From: Lentzea albidocapillata subsp. violacea
GTDB taxonomy: Bacteria > Actinomycetota > Actinomycetes > Mycobacteriales > Pseudonocardiaceae
DNA length: 64,000 nt
NCBI RefSeq assembly: GCF_900100275.1
Contig: NZ_FNET01000028.1
Span: forward strand, 26,412 to 90,411
Direction: 5' to 3'
Positions 25,944 through 34,401 of this stretch are shown here, piece by piece (within the stretch, counting starts at the first letter, position 1; every line of letters begins with the position of its first letter). The notes under the pieces are model-generated. The model was not told where the DNA came from, made no database searches, and worked only from the letters and a program-made list of their open reading frames with translations. A program made the translations under genes and the position numbers.

Positions 25944-26753
25944 TTGGTTGACCCGTTGCGCGACCCGGACGACCCGGAGCTGCTCGACCCCTACCAGTCC
26001 CGCTCGCTGGCGATTCTGGTGGAGGGAGCGCGGCTCGCGTCCGGTGCCGTCCGGTACGGCAAGGTGGGCAAGGTCGGCAGCGCCGCCGTGGTGGTCAACC
26101 GGGAGAACCCGCTGCCGTCGGGCAACTTCGCGTGCGCGCTGGACGGCTCGTCGGTCGAGGTCGCGTCGACGTTGCTGCAGCTCGAACACACCTTCGCCGC
26201 GGTCGGGCGCGCGGAGGCCGTCGTGTACGCCTCACCGACCACGGTGGACGAGATCGAGGGCATCGCCGACGACTCGGGCTGGTACGCGGTCGAGGAGTTG
26301 CTGACCGTGGTTCACCGCGGGCCTGCTTCGGTGGCGGAGGGAGTGCGGCCCGCGGCCGACGCGGACATTCCCGGGATCGTCGAACTGCTGTCCGACGAGC
26401 TCGTCGGCAACCGTGAACGGCTGGGCCGCTGGCTCGGGCATCGATTGGACGACCCGCGGTGTTCGATCCTGGTGATGGAGGACGGCGACCGGATCGGCGG
26501 ATTCGTGTCGGGATTCGCTGAGCGCGGTGTGGGTCTGGTCGAGCAGTGCGTGGTGCGTCCGGCGCGGCGGCGCCGGGGTGTCGGGCGGTCACTGGTGGTG
26601 TCCGCTGCCGCGGTTCTGCGTTCGTCGGGCGCGATGTTGGTCGCGTCACAGGTGGACGAGGGTCCGGGGGAGCGGTTCGCCGAGGCGTGCGGGTTCGTTG
26701 CGGCGTATCCGGTGACTGCCTATGTACGCAGAGTGGATGAGCTGCTCGACTGA
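25944..26753 (+). CDS. GNAT family N-acetyltransferase
   Basis: About 269 aa. It starts at a TTG with GGAAGGA 8 nt upstream, giving MVDPLRDPDDPELLDPYQS. The C-terminal half is a GNAT domain: VRPAADADIPGIVELLSDEL, GFAERGVGLVEQCVVRPARR, the acetyl-CoA loop RRRGVGRSLVVSAAAVL, then FAEACGFVAAYPVTAYVRR. The N-terminal ~130 residues may be a second degenerate domain. The substrate is unknown. It is divergent from hrpB with about 45 nt between starts. Confidence 0.78.
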   Translation: MVDPLRDPDDPELLDPYQSRSLAILVEGARLASGAVRYGKVGKVGSAAVVVNRENPLPSGNFACALDGSSVEVASTLLQLEHTFAAVGRAEAVVYASPTTVDEIEGIADDSGWYAVEELLTVVHRGPASVAEGVRPAADADIPGIVELLSDELVGNRERLGRWLGHRLDDPRCSILVMEDGDRIGGFVSGFAERGVGLVEQCVVRPARRRRGVGRSLVVSAAAVLRSSGAMLVASQVDEGPGERFAEACGFVAAYPVTAYVRRVDELLD

Positions 26754-26778
26754 GTTACTTAGTTGCCGCGTGACATAT

Positions 26779-26795
26779 CCTTAGCAGGGCTAAGG
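26779..26795. promoter_or_regulatory. Inverted repeat CCTTAG-N5-CTAAGG upstream of the MFS gene
   Basis: A perfect 6-bp inverted repeat with a 5-bp centre overlaps a TATCCT -10-like box (26776) and the predicted transcription start, 9 nt before the MFS start. It is a candidate operator for an exporter; the regulator is unknown. Confidence 0.4.
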
Positions 26796-26804
26796 GGAGG
26801 CTTT

Positions 26805-28091
26805 GTGCGCGAGCGGTTGCCGGTCGAGGTGTGGGTTCTGGTCGCGGCGAGTTTCATCATCGCCGTGGGGTTCGGGATCGTGGCACCCGTTCTGCCGGTG
26901 TATGCGGCCTCGTTCGGCGTCGGTCATACCGCTGTCGCGGCTCTGATCAGCGCTTTCGCGTTCGTCCGGCTGGCGTTCGCGCCGATGAGCGGCAAGCTCG
27001 TCAACCGCTTCGGCGAGCCTCGGGTGTACATCGTCGGGATCTTGATCGTGGCGGTCGGAACCGCGATGTCCGGGTTCTCGACGAGCTACGCCGAGATGCT
27101 GTCGTGGCGCGCGCTGGCCGGTGTCGGGTCGACCATGTTCACGGTCGCCGCTCTCGGGCTGCTGATCCGGATCACGCCGGCGCCGATGCGCGGGCGGGCG
27201 TCCGGGATGTGGGCGGCGGGGTTCCTGGTCGGCAACATCGCCGGTCCGATCGTCGGCGCCGGGCTCGTACCGTTCGGGCTGTGGGTGCCGTTCGTGTCGT
27301 ACGGCGTGTTGCTGTGCGTCGCGGCGCTCTTCGTCTGGATCTTCCTCCGGCGGTCGACGCTGGTGGCACTGGACAGGACCAACACCGAAGTGCCCATGAC
27401 GGTGCGTGAGGCGGTGCGGCACCCCGCTTACCGGGCGACGCTGGCGTCCGGCTTCGCGAACGGCTGGGCCGTGTTCGGTGTACGGATCTCGCTGGTGCCG
27501 GTGTTCGTCATCGAGGCGCTGGAACACAGCGCCGCCGTGGCGGGCATCTCGATGTCGGTGTTCGCCGCCGGCAACGCCGCGATGCTGTTCCTGTCCGGCA
27601 GGATCGCCGACACGCGCGGCCGCAAGCCCGTCGCCATCGCCGGCCTGATCATCAGCGGCCTCGCCACCATCTGGATGGGCTTCACCGGCGACCTCTGGAC
27701 GTTCATGGCGGCGTCGCTGATCGCGGGTGCGGGCGCCGGCCTCCTGAACCCTCCGCAGAACGCCGTGGTGGCCGACGTCATCGGCGCGCGCGGCAAGGGC
27801 GGACCCGTCCTCGCGGGCTTCCAGATGGTCACGGACCTGGGCGCGATCATCGGACCGATGGCCGCGGGCCTGCTGGCCGACTCGTTCGGCTTCGGAGCGT
27901 CGTTCGCCATCACCGGCGCCTCCCTGCTGCTGGCGGTGGGCTTCTGGTTCGTCGCCCCCGAGACCCTGCCCACACATGAGGAGGAGCACACGGCCGCCGC
28001 GGTGGCGCCGGAGTGCGGCTGCCTGGACGAAAGCGCCGAGATCCCGACCGGCGAACGGGTCGGCGGCAAGCCACGTCACCCAGAAGCGTGA
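26805..28091 (+). CDS. MFS transporter (probable drug exporter)
   Basis: About 428 aa with 12 predicted membrane helices, starting at GTG after GGGGAGG. The MFS motif A-like loop between TM2 and TM3 is PMSGKLVNRFGEPRV; its repeat after TM8 is FLSGRIADTRGRKPV. TM5 has GNIAGPIVGAGL, resembling motif C of antiporters. The tail is acidic, with Cys residues (PECGCLDES). A drug or metabolite efflux role is inferred; the substrate is unknown. A CCTTAG/CTAAGG inverted repeat lies over its promoter. Confidence 0.85.
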   Translation: MRERLPVEVWVLVAASFIIAVGFGIVAPVLPVYAASFGVGHTAVAALISAFAFVRLAFAPMSGKLVNRFGEPRVYIVGILIVAVGTAMSGFSTSYAEMLSWRALAGVGSTMFTVAALGLLIRITPAPMRGRASGMWAAGFLVGNIAGPIVGAGLVPFGLWVPFVSYGVLLCVAALFVWIFLRRSTLVALDRTNTEVPMTVREAVRHPAYRATLASGFANGWAVFGVRISLVPVFVIEALEHSAAVAGISMSVFAAGNAAMLFLSGRIADTRGRKPVAIAGLIISGLATIWMGFTGDLWTFMAASLIAGAGAGLLNPPQNAVVADVIGARGKGGPVLAGFQMVTDLGAIIGPMAAGLLADSFGFGASFAITGASLLLAVGFWFVAPETLPTHEEEHTAAAVAPECGCLDESAEIPTGERVGGKPRHPEA

Positions 28092-28137
28092 TTGCGCGCT
28101 CAGCTTTCTTTTAGTTTGTGTCGCTACCCTCGTCGCC

Positions 28138-28920
28138 GTGGGTGGAGCAGAGCGCAGTGCGCGGAAGAAGAAGCAGGCCGCGCGTGAGGTGGTCCAGGCC
28201 CGTTCGTCGGGCTCCGACCGCACCAAGGTAATCGCGGGCATCGCCGTAGTGGCGGTGCTGGCCGTCGCCGTCATCGGCTACGTCGTCTTCCAGCAGATGA
28301 AGCCGTCCACATCAACGACGGACGCCATCCCGCTGGCCCCAGCGGACCACACGATCTCGGCCCCGGCCGTCCGCGACGGCGGCACCGTACTCGTCGGCAA
28401 GGACACGGCCACCGTGACCATCGACGTGTACGAGGACTTCCTGTGCCCGATCTGCGGCACGTTCGAGAAGACCTACGGCACCGACATCAAGAAGGCCGTC
28501 GAGGACGGCAAGGTCAAGGTCCGCTACCACATCCTGCCGATGCTCAACCGCCTCTCGTCGCCGGAGGGCTACTCGACGGACTCGGCCAACGCCGCCCTGT
28601 GCGTGGCCGACGACGGCAAGTTCAACGCGTTCCACGCGGCGCTGTTCAACAAGCAGCCAGAAGAAGGCGAAGCCGGCTACACCAAGGACCAGCTCATCAA
28701 GCTGGGCAAGGAAGTCGGCGTCACGTCAGCCTCCTTCGAGTCGTGCGTGCAGAACCAGACCTACAAGTCGCAGCTGGACGAGCTGATGTCCAAGACCAGC
28801 AACGACCCCGCCCTCCGCGACGCCGAGTCGGGCCGCTTCCGCGGCACGCCCAGCGTCGCCTCCGGCGGCAAGCTCGTCGACCTGGACAACAAGAACTGGC
28901 TTTCCGACCTGGCCAAGTAA
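28138..28920 (+). CDS. Membrane-anchored DsbA/thioredoxin-fold protein
   Basis: About 260 aa. A basic N-terminus (MGGAERSARKKKQAAREV) and one membrane helix (residues 32-52) are followed by an extracytoplasmic thioredoxin-like domain. The redox motif is VYEDFLCPICGTFEK (CPIC). A second Cys pair lies in the helical insertion (NAALCVADD and FESCVQNQTY). The C-terminal cis-Pro region is RFRGTPSVASGGKLV. This matches the actinobacterial DsbA-like/DSBA oxidoreductase family in secreted protein folding. The GTG lies 6 nt after TACCCT, probably leaderless. Confidence 0.88.
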   Translation: MGGAERSARKKKQAAREVVQARSSGSDRTKVIAGIAVVAVLAVAVIGYVVFQQMKPSTSTTDAIPLAPADHTISAPAVRDGGTVLVGKDTATVTIDVYEDFLCPICGTFEKTYGTDIKKAVEDGKVKVRYHILPMLNRLSSPEGYSTDSANAALCVADDGKFNAFHAALFNKQPEEGEAGYTKDQLIKLGKEVGVTSASFESCVQNQTYKSQLDELMSKTSNDPALRDAESGRFRGTPSVASGGKLVDLDNKNWLSDLAK

Positions 28921-29145
28921 GCCCTTCGTTGCGGCGCCTGGTCCCGGTGTGTCCGGGGCCGGGCGTTGTCGCGTTTTGTGCCGCACGTTCGATCTTCGGG
29001 GTGGGTGGTGCTGCTTGGGTTCCACCGGGTCCTACCAGGCCGGATGCGCCTTGGATACCCCCGATTTTTATCTTGTGGCACGGGTGTTGTACGGTATTGC
29101 CACACGAGAACGACGGGGAAACCCGGCGGGAACGTGGACCTTCAA

Positions 29146-29218
29146 GGGGCTGTGGCGCAGCTGGTAGCGCATCACACTGGCAGTGTGAGGGTCAGGGGTT
29201 CGAGTCCCCTCAGCTCCA
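29146..29218 (+). tRNA. tRNA-Ala (GGC)
   Basis: A 73-nt cloverleaf. The acceptor stem GGGGCTG/CAGCTCC contains the G3:U70 alanine identity pair. The anticodon loop is CTGGCAG with anticodon GGC. The T-arm is GGGGTTCGAGTCCCC. The 3' CCA is not encoded. Accessory DNA begins directly downstream, so it may be an integration site, but I found no second copy of its 3' end in the window. Confidence 0.95.
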
Positions 29219-29238
29219 CAATTTAATACAGCATACGA

Positions 29239-29285
29239 ATCGCCCACTGACCTGCGCAAACAGGCTCGGTGGGCGATCTTGTTTT
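29239..29285 (+). terminator. Terminator after tRNA-Ala
   Basis: ATCGCCCAC pairs with GTGGGCGAT, with an inner CCTG/CAGG stem, followed by CTTGTTTTT. Confidence 0.85.
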
Positions 29286-29763
29286 TCTGTCCCAAGTGGA
29301 CGGTGGTATCGCCAACTGGAGCAAAACTGGAGCACGGTCCCGATCTGGGCGAAATAGGGTCACGTGTTTGCTCCAGGTCCGGCCACCCGGTCGGGTGGTA
29401 GTCCACAAACCTTTTGCTCGCCCGCTGACGCGTCGGTGATGCCGTCTGGTATGACGCCGATGCCGTGCCCGTCACATGCGGGCACCGTGCGTTTGCGGGC
29501 TGGCGCGTGCGTGATCGTGGCGGGCGGGCGTTGTCATCCGACGTATCGCTCGGTGTCGACTGAACGGGGCGACTGCCGTCCTGTCCTCATGTTGCTTGGA
29601 AGGTGCGATTTGCGCCGGTAGCTGGTGACCAACTTGGTCCCAGCCTTGTGGTGCCCTCGGCAGGGCTATACACAGACGGTCCCGCGCCTGACCAGCGAGT
29701 TTCCGGCGGAATGCTGGTGATCGAGGGCAGTTTCCTGGTTGATTACCCTGGAGGCGGTGCCTG
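29286..29763. other. Upstream region of the integrative-element remnant
   Basis: No confident gene. From 29393 the sequence is homologous to 63078 onward. On the minus strand a short Cys/His-containing reading frame (ARKRTVPACDGHGIGVIPDG) is alignable without gaps to ARKCTVPACDAHGMGVMPDG in the other copy, but its start is unclear and substitutions are not concentrated at third positions. Confidence 0.5.
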
Positions 29764-29957
29764 ATGGCCAGCTCAGGGCACATCTCGGTGACGGGCACAG
29801 ACGTCGTCGTGCGGGCCGTCACGGTGATCATGGGGACGGTCGTGGGGCTCACCTTCCTGTTCGGCTTCGGCAACGTGCTGAGCTTGGGCCTTCGGCTAGG
29901 GGTGCCGATTTGGGTGGCGCCGCTTGTCGCCCCCGCGGTGGACCTCTCGATCCTTGG
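29393..29957 (+). repeat. Integrative-element segment, direct repeat copy 1
   Basis: About 565 nt starting GGGTGGTAGTCCACAAA. It is collinear with 63078-63650, with scattered substitutions and few indels. It includes the upstream region and the first about 65 codons of the DUF2637-like gene. Identical blocks include CTTGTGGTGCCCTCGGCAGG. It is in the same orientation as the other copy. Confidence 0.85.
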
Positions 29958-30588
29958 CCTCTTGCTCGCCATCCGGCACCTCGCACTCGCTGGAGCCTCC
30001 GACGAAGTTCTACGTCCAGCACGTCGCTTGTTGATGTTCGCGAGCGCGGTCACGTTGGCGTTGAACGTGGCAGACCCGGTCGTGGCTGACGAGTACGGCA
30101 AGGCGGCGTTCGACGCCGTCGGGCCCCTGCTACTGATTGGTTGGGCAGAGGTTGGCCCCAGGGTGCTGCAGGCGATCAAGGTCGCTGCCCCGTCGATTGA
30201 TGCTGGTTGTGCCGGCGTCGACTGCCAGCGCAACCAGCTTGAGGAAGCGGAGGAGCGTGGCTCGCAGTTGAACGAAGTCGAGCGCGTAGAGCCGGGTCCC
30301 GAGCAGCCGCGTGCGCGGGCGACTCACGGTTATCCGATAGAGGCGTACCTCGACAGGGCGAGAGTCGAGGATGCAGATCATCGTGCCCTTCATCAGAAGC
30401 CGATCTCTGCCGACAACCTGCGGGCGCGGTTGCGGATCGGTGCCGCTCCTGCCCGGCAGCTCGTCAAGATCGTCCGAGACGAGTTCGACGAGCAGGTGCG
30501 TAGCCGCATCAGTGAGGTTGGCGCAGCCATCGAGGCGCTCGATTTCAGCAGGGAGAACCTTCAGCTCCGTCGACGCGAACGGGTCTAA
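29764..30588 (+). CDS. DUF2637/SpdB-like membrane protein of an integrative element
   Basis: A 274-aa protein with about four membrane helices in the first 130 residues (TVIMGTVVGLTFLFGFGNVL, then PLVAPAVDLSILGLLLAIRH). A charged region and a C-terminal helix-turn-helix-like segment (ISADNLRARLRIGAAPARQL) follow. The layout matches DUF2637/SpdB-type proteins of actinomycete integrative conjugative elements and plasmids, which aid intramycelial spread. No integrase, Rep or FtsK-like transfer gene is in the window, so this looks like a leftover. A truncated paralogue is at 63451. Confidence 0.7.
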   Translation: MASSGHISVTGTDVVVRAVTVIMGTVVGLTFLFGFGNVLSLGLRLGVPIWVAPLVAPAVDLSILGLLLAIRHLALAGASDEVLRPARRLLMFASAVTLALNVADPVVADEYGKAAFDAVGPLLLIGWAEVGPRVLQAIKVAAPSIDAGCAGVDCQRNQLEEAEERGSQLNEVERVEPGPEQPRARATHGYPIEAYLDRARVEDADHRALHQKPISADNLRARLRIGAAPARQLVKIVRDEFDEQVRSRISEVGAAIEALDFSRENLQLRRRERV

Positions 30589-30626
30589 CGGTGTTCGAGT
30601 CGAGGTGGGTGTTGCAGAGAACGGAG

Positions 30627-32684
30627 CTAGGCGGTTTCGTCGCTGACGAGGCCGTACGGCGGTTGATCTTCCTTGCGGGAGAATCGCACCACCACGTCGG
30701 AATCCGCACTTGCTGGTGGTGAGTTGTCCACCACGAACACCTGTGCACCTCGTCCCGGCCCAGCCAGCCAGGTGTGGAGGTGCTGGTAGAAGTCCGCGAC
30801 GGCAACGCTGTCGGCGAACTCCGCGTCCCGGTTTCCACCTTGGCCGAGGTTCTTCTGGGGGCTGTCGATCATGAGGAATCCGGGATGCGCCGCGCTCGTC
30901 TCCCAGGCCACTTCGAAGATCGCAAGCATCCATGCGAGCGAGATCAACGTGCGGCCACCGGATGACGCGACCTCGTAGGTGTCCCCGCGCATGTGCGGTA
31001 CGAACTTGGTGTCGATGAAGGCTTCCCCGATCTTGGGATACCTCCAGGCGGTGAGGATGCTGGCGTAGCGTTCGCTGATCCGGCGGATGATGCTGTCGCG
31101 ATCAGGCTGGACCGCGGTGTCCTGGAGTTCGTCGCGCAGAGCGCTGACCTGGGTTTCGAGGCGTGTGACGGTAGCCGCGCGACGGTCGACGCTGTCGAGG
31201 AGCTTGATTCCGGTTCTGGCTCGTTCGAGGCTGGATGTTGAGGCTTCCTTACGTCGCATCAACTCGTCACGCTGGCTGAGGAACGGGCTCACGGCGTCGA
31301 GGGTCGCTCGGTCCAGCGCTCTTGCTGCTACGGCTTCCGCCCGACTTGCGCTGTCTGCGGCAGCGCGCAGCTGCGGGAGTTCTGCGTCAAGCGCCTCGAC
31401 GTACTGCGTGATCTCGGTGAGACGTGCCTTCGTGGCGCGAAGTTCGGAACCGACGTCGAAGGTCGGCTCCGTCTCCGCGTCTTCGCCGAGGTGGGTGCTG
31501 TTGGTAGGGCGAGAGCCGTTCGCGCTCGCGTTTTCTCCGCTCTGGGCAAGAGGAAGCACCCCGCTCGCACAGAGGGAGCAGTGGTTGTCGGTGATGTGAG
31601 GTGCGTCAGCAAGTCTGTTGAGACAGGCCGGGCACACTTGTAGGCGGAGGGGATCGAACAAGGTTCGAGCCTCGGCGAGCATCGTCAACTTGCTGATGTC
31701 GTCGGCGTACTGGGCCCGCAGGGGAATCATGCGGCGTAGCTGAGTGTCGCGGTCGCGCAAGATCGCCGCGGCCTGCCGGGCGCGGAGGGCAGCCTCCTGA
31801 TGCCTGCTCCGGAGGCCAGTAGCGAAGTCTGATGTGGCACGAATCTGAGCGTCCAGATCCGCCAGAGTCCGACTGATCTCGACAAGGGCGGTCTCAGCTT
31901 GGTCGCGAAGGAGCTCGACCTGCAGGCGCGTACCGAGCTGTTGTTCATCGACGAACGCCTGAGCCGAGGTGTACTCGGTGCGGGCGTGAGACAGCCTCCT
32001 CTCAAGCTCTTTGACCCGCCGGCCGAGTTCAACTGAGCGATCGTCGTGCACGTCGAACACGACGTCGATTACCTGGCGGAGCTTGAGGTTCTTCATGTGG
32101 GCGCTCTCGAACAACAAGTTTTTGTCGTCGAGTCGCTCGTTCGGGAGGAAGCACAGCCACATGAGGTCGCGGAAGCTGAGCGGGTCGGTGTCCGACTCCG
32201 ATTTGGTTGGTGCCTCCTTGAGCTGCACTCCTTCCAGCTTGCAATGAGACAGCAGCAAGCTGGACAGGCTTCGGGGATCGCCAGGCGGCCGGATCGGGCG
32301 CCGCTCCATCGGGGGGACTTCGATCTCGTCGAGCGACCCGGTCCGGATGAACGCGTGCGAGGACGGGTCGCCTACTGCGCGTTCGATCACGTGAGGTTCG
32401 CCTGACAGCTCCACCTCCAACAGCGCGGCTCGGACCTTGCGCAGGATTTCAGGGTGGCGCGGATGAGCGCTGCTGCCCAGGCAGTAGTCGACGAACTCCA
32501 GCACGGAGGTCTTGCCAGTGCTGAACGCGCCCGCCACCACTGACATCGAGCGCGGCAACGACGTTTCCGGGTCCCTGAAGTCGACCTCGTAGTCGATCTC
32601 CGAGCCCCGCAGGCGCAGCCGCACGATCCGGATTCCCCTGGTCGGCGGCTGGATCTCTTGCAGCTCAGACGTTTCGTCGCTCAT
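30627..32684 (-). CDS. SMC/Rad50-like ABC ATPase of an ABC-three-component-type system
   Basis: A 685-aa ATPase. Walker A is SVVAGAFSTGKTSVLEFVDY (near residue 50). Two long coiled-coil arms flank a zinc-hook-like CPACLNRLADAPHITDNHC with a following LC, giving two CxxC pairs. The ABC signature-like segment is VASSGGRTLISLAWMLAIFE. Walker B-like is HPGFLMIDSPQKNLGQGG, where the usual Glu is replaced by Ser-Pro. This is the Rad50/RecN-related ATPase of ABC-3C conflict systems, thought to sense invading DNA or complexes and license an effector. Its ATG overlaps the middle-component stop by 4 nt. Confidence 0.8.
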   Translation of the reverse strand: MSDETSELQEIQPPTRGIRIVRLRLRGSEIDYEVDFRDPETSLPRSMSVVAGAFSTGKTSVLEFVDYCLGSSAHPRHPEILRKVRAALLEVELSGEPHVIERAVGDPSSHAFIRTGSLDEIEVPPMERRPIRPPGDPRSLSSLLLSHCKLEGVQLKEAPTKSESDTDPLSFRDLMWLCFLPNERLDDKNLLFESAHMKNLKLRQVIDVVFDVHDDRSVELGRRVKELERRLSHARTEYTSAQAFVDEQQLGTRLQVELLRDQAETALVEISRTLADLDAQIRATSDFATGLRSRHQEAALRARQAAAILRDRDTQLRRMIPLRAQYADDISKLTMLAEARTLFDPLRLQVCPACLNRLADAPHITDNHCSLCASGVLPLAQSGENASANGSRPTNSTHLGEDAETEPTFDVGSELRATKARLTEITQYVEALDAELPQLRAAADSASRAEAVAARALDRATLDAVSPFLSQRDELMRRKEASTSSLERARTGIKLLDSVDRRAATVTRLETQVSALRDELQDTAVQPDRDSIIRRISERYASILTAWRYPKIGEAFIDTKFVPHMRGDTYEVASSGGRTLISLAWMLAIFEVAWETSAAHPGFLMIDSPQKNLGQGGNRDAEFADSVAVADFYQHLHTWLAGPGRGAQVFVVDNSPPASADSDVVVRFSRKEDQPPYGLVSDETA

Positions 32685-33328
32685 GACCGCGGGCCGTTCA
32701 TGTCGTGGGAGTCGCCTTCATGGTGTTGGGCGGACTCCGATGCGGGGGCGAGGTCGACAACGTCGAGTAGATCTGTGGCTCCAGGCCGAGTGGACCCGGA
32801 CGAGATCGTGATCCACTTCTGGACGTCTTCCCGGAGCCTCTTGTCGCTGGCACGAGCGAGGCGGCGCACCACGATGTCTGCCGACGCGCGATATGCGCGG
32901 GCATATGCGGCTGTGAACTGCGCAGCGAGGTCTCTGCCGGATGGTGTGACGGCGTAGAGCACACCGCGGTCGACCGTCGGAGCGGCCAAACCGTAGGCGA
33001 CGAGGAGTGCGAGGTCGTGCTGCAGCCGCTCTCTTCTGCTGGTGAAACGGTGGGAAGGGCTCGCGTAGCTCAGGGCTCGTCCATCGAACCCGGCGAGCAG
33101 CAGGCGGGTTCGGTCGGGGTCGGCCTCATCCGTCAGCATCAGCAGCGGGTTGGCCGTCAGGAAGTCGTAGTTGCCGAGTCGCTCCAGGGTGGCACCGTGG
33201 ATTCCCTTGTCGTGCAAGGTGGTGAGAAGCAGGAGCAGTTGGGCGAGCCGGAAGATGACATCGTCCTCCGGCACTATGACGGGTGGGCGTCCGCGGGAGG
33301 TCGTGGCTCCACTGTGAAGGCCGCTCAT
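32681..33328 (-). CDS. ABC-three-component system middle component (wHTH)
   Basis: A 215-aa protein between the effector and the ATPase, overlapping each by 4 nt (ATGA). The N-terminal helical segment has DDVIFRLAQLLLLLTTLHDK, then LERLGNYDFLTANPLLMLTD; the YDFL.ANPLLM pattern is typical of middle-component proteins. A winged-helix part follows (LQHDLALLVAYGLAAPTVDR, then VLYAVTPSGRDLA). In ABC-3C systems the middle component links the ATPase to the effector. The call rests on these motifs plus the strict operon order. Confidence 0.72.
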   Translation of the reverse strand: MSGLHSGATTSRGRPPVIVPEDDVIFRLAQLLLLLTTLHDKGIHGATLERLGNYDFLTANPLLMLTDEADPDRTRLLLAGFDGRALSYASPSHRFTSRRERLQHDLALLVAYGLAAPTVDRGVLYAVTPSGRDLAAQFTAAYARAYRASADIVVRRLARASDKRLREDVQKWITISSGSTRPGATDLLDVVDLAPASESAQHHEGDSHDMNGPRS

Positions 33329-34401
33329 CGGTCGGCTTCCACGGCGGTCAGTTGGGCGACTGGAACCTCATCTGTTTCTCCTCGTGCGATGTCGATCGGA
33401 GCGACTTCCGCGGTTTGGGGATCTGGAAGTTCTTTCGTGTCAACGGCTTCGTCGGCAACCTGGCGCCAGTGTTTGACCCAGCCGGCGCGACGATCGTCGA
33501 CAACGCGGTGCATGAGCCCACATGAGTGGACGACACCACCTGGAAGGCCAGAGGCGAACGTGTTGTGCTGCGTTCGGATGTCCGTCATGACGGTGGTGTG
33601 CAGACCAGGTAGTTTCGGATCATCCTGAGCTTGGCAAGCGTCGTTGAAGCGGTTTTCCCACACGCTGTGGACCGTTGCGTCGGCTGTCGTCAGGGCGGCG
33701 ACCTCCCACGGCACTCCCTTGTCGACGACCTCGCGAGCCATGAGCTCGGCGTTGAAGAACTCCCGCTTCGCCGCCGTCACCTCAGCATGCCCGGCTTCGC
33801 GCAACTGGCGGACGAACAGGGCGCTCTCCAACTTCTCGTCCTCGTCTGGAGGCAGCAGTTGCGCGACGGCGGTTTCCGCGGGCGTCGGCCGAACCGATGG
33901 CTGAACCCTCGGCGACTCGTAGTAGTGCCTGCGAACGTGGTCCGCGTCGGGCGAGATGAGCTGGGTCCGCAGCTCCGTCTCGTCCCACAGTTCAATCTGA
34001 ACCTTGTACTTCTGCTGCTCGCGCTTCTTCCAGCTGTCCCACCAGCTTGCGGTTGGCGGATCCATGCTCGACGGAACGCACAAGATCCACTGGTTCAGCT
34101 TGTAGCCGTGCTTCTCGGCGTTGGTCCGGGCCGACTTGAACGAGTCGCGGATCTCTTGCTGGTGTGATTCCTTCACCAGCGGGAAGAAGTACTTCGACTG
34201 CCAGATCGCCACGAGGCCGCCGAGGTCGCCCACCAGGACGTCGATACCCCAGTCGCCCGGGTTGGCGGCGATCATCCTGGCTCCAGGCCTGGTAGCGCGC
34301 ACGAGCAGGCTCAGCATGTTCTCGAAGTCTTCGCGCGCACCCTGCATGCCACCGGCACGGACCTGGTGAGCGGCGAAGTTGATCGGAGGCTCGCCGGACA
34401 C
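33325..34401 (-). CDS. Mrr-like nuclease effector of an ABC-three-component-type system
   Basis: About 358 aa. The N-terminal domain (residues 15-130) has a PD-(D/E)xK/Mrr-type layout: REDFENMLSLLVRATRPGAR, the catalytic Asp in NPGDWGIDVLVGDLGG, then VAIWQSKYFF giving the QxK. The remaining about 220 residues, with ELMAREVVDKGVPWEVAALT and a Trp/His-rich end, are the linker and recruitment part. Reading the GTG at 34401 as the start is a judgement; the frame is open to 34515. It is first in the three-gene operon. DNA cleavage on activation is inferred from the family. Confidence 0.7.
   Translation of the reverse strand: MSGEPPINFAAHQVRAGGMQGAREDFENMLSLLVRATRPGARMIAANPGDWGIDVLVGDLGGLVAIWQSKYFFPLVKESHQQEIRDSFKSARTNAEKHGYKLNQWILCVPSSMDPPTASWWDSWKKREQQKYKVQIELWDETELRTQLISPDADHVRRHYYESPRVQPSVRPTPAETAVAQLLPPDEDEKLESALFVRQLREAGHAEVTAAKREFFNAELMAREVVDKGVPWEVAALTTADATVHSVWENRFNDACQAQDDPKLPGLHTTVMTDIRTQHNTFASGLPGGVVHSCGLMHRVVDDRRAGWVKHWRQVADEAVDTKELPDPQTAEVAPIDIARGETDEVPVAQLTAVEADR

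Noticed and set aside
29068..29475. A 135-codon minus-strand open frame across tRNA-Ala
   Set aside because: It reads through the complement of the tRNA (GAEGTRTPDPHTASVMRYQ), a well-known spurious pattern.
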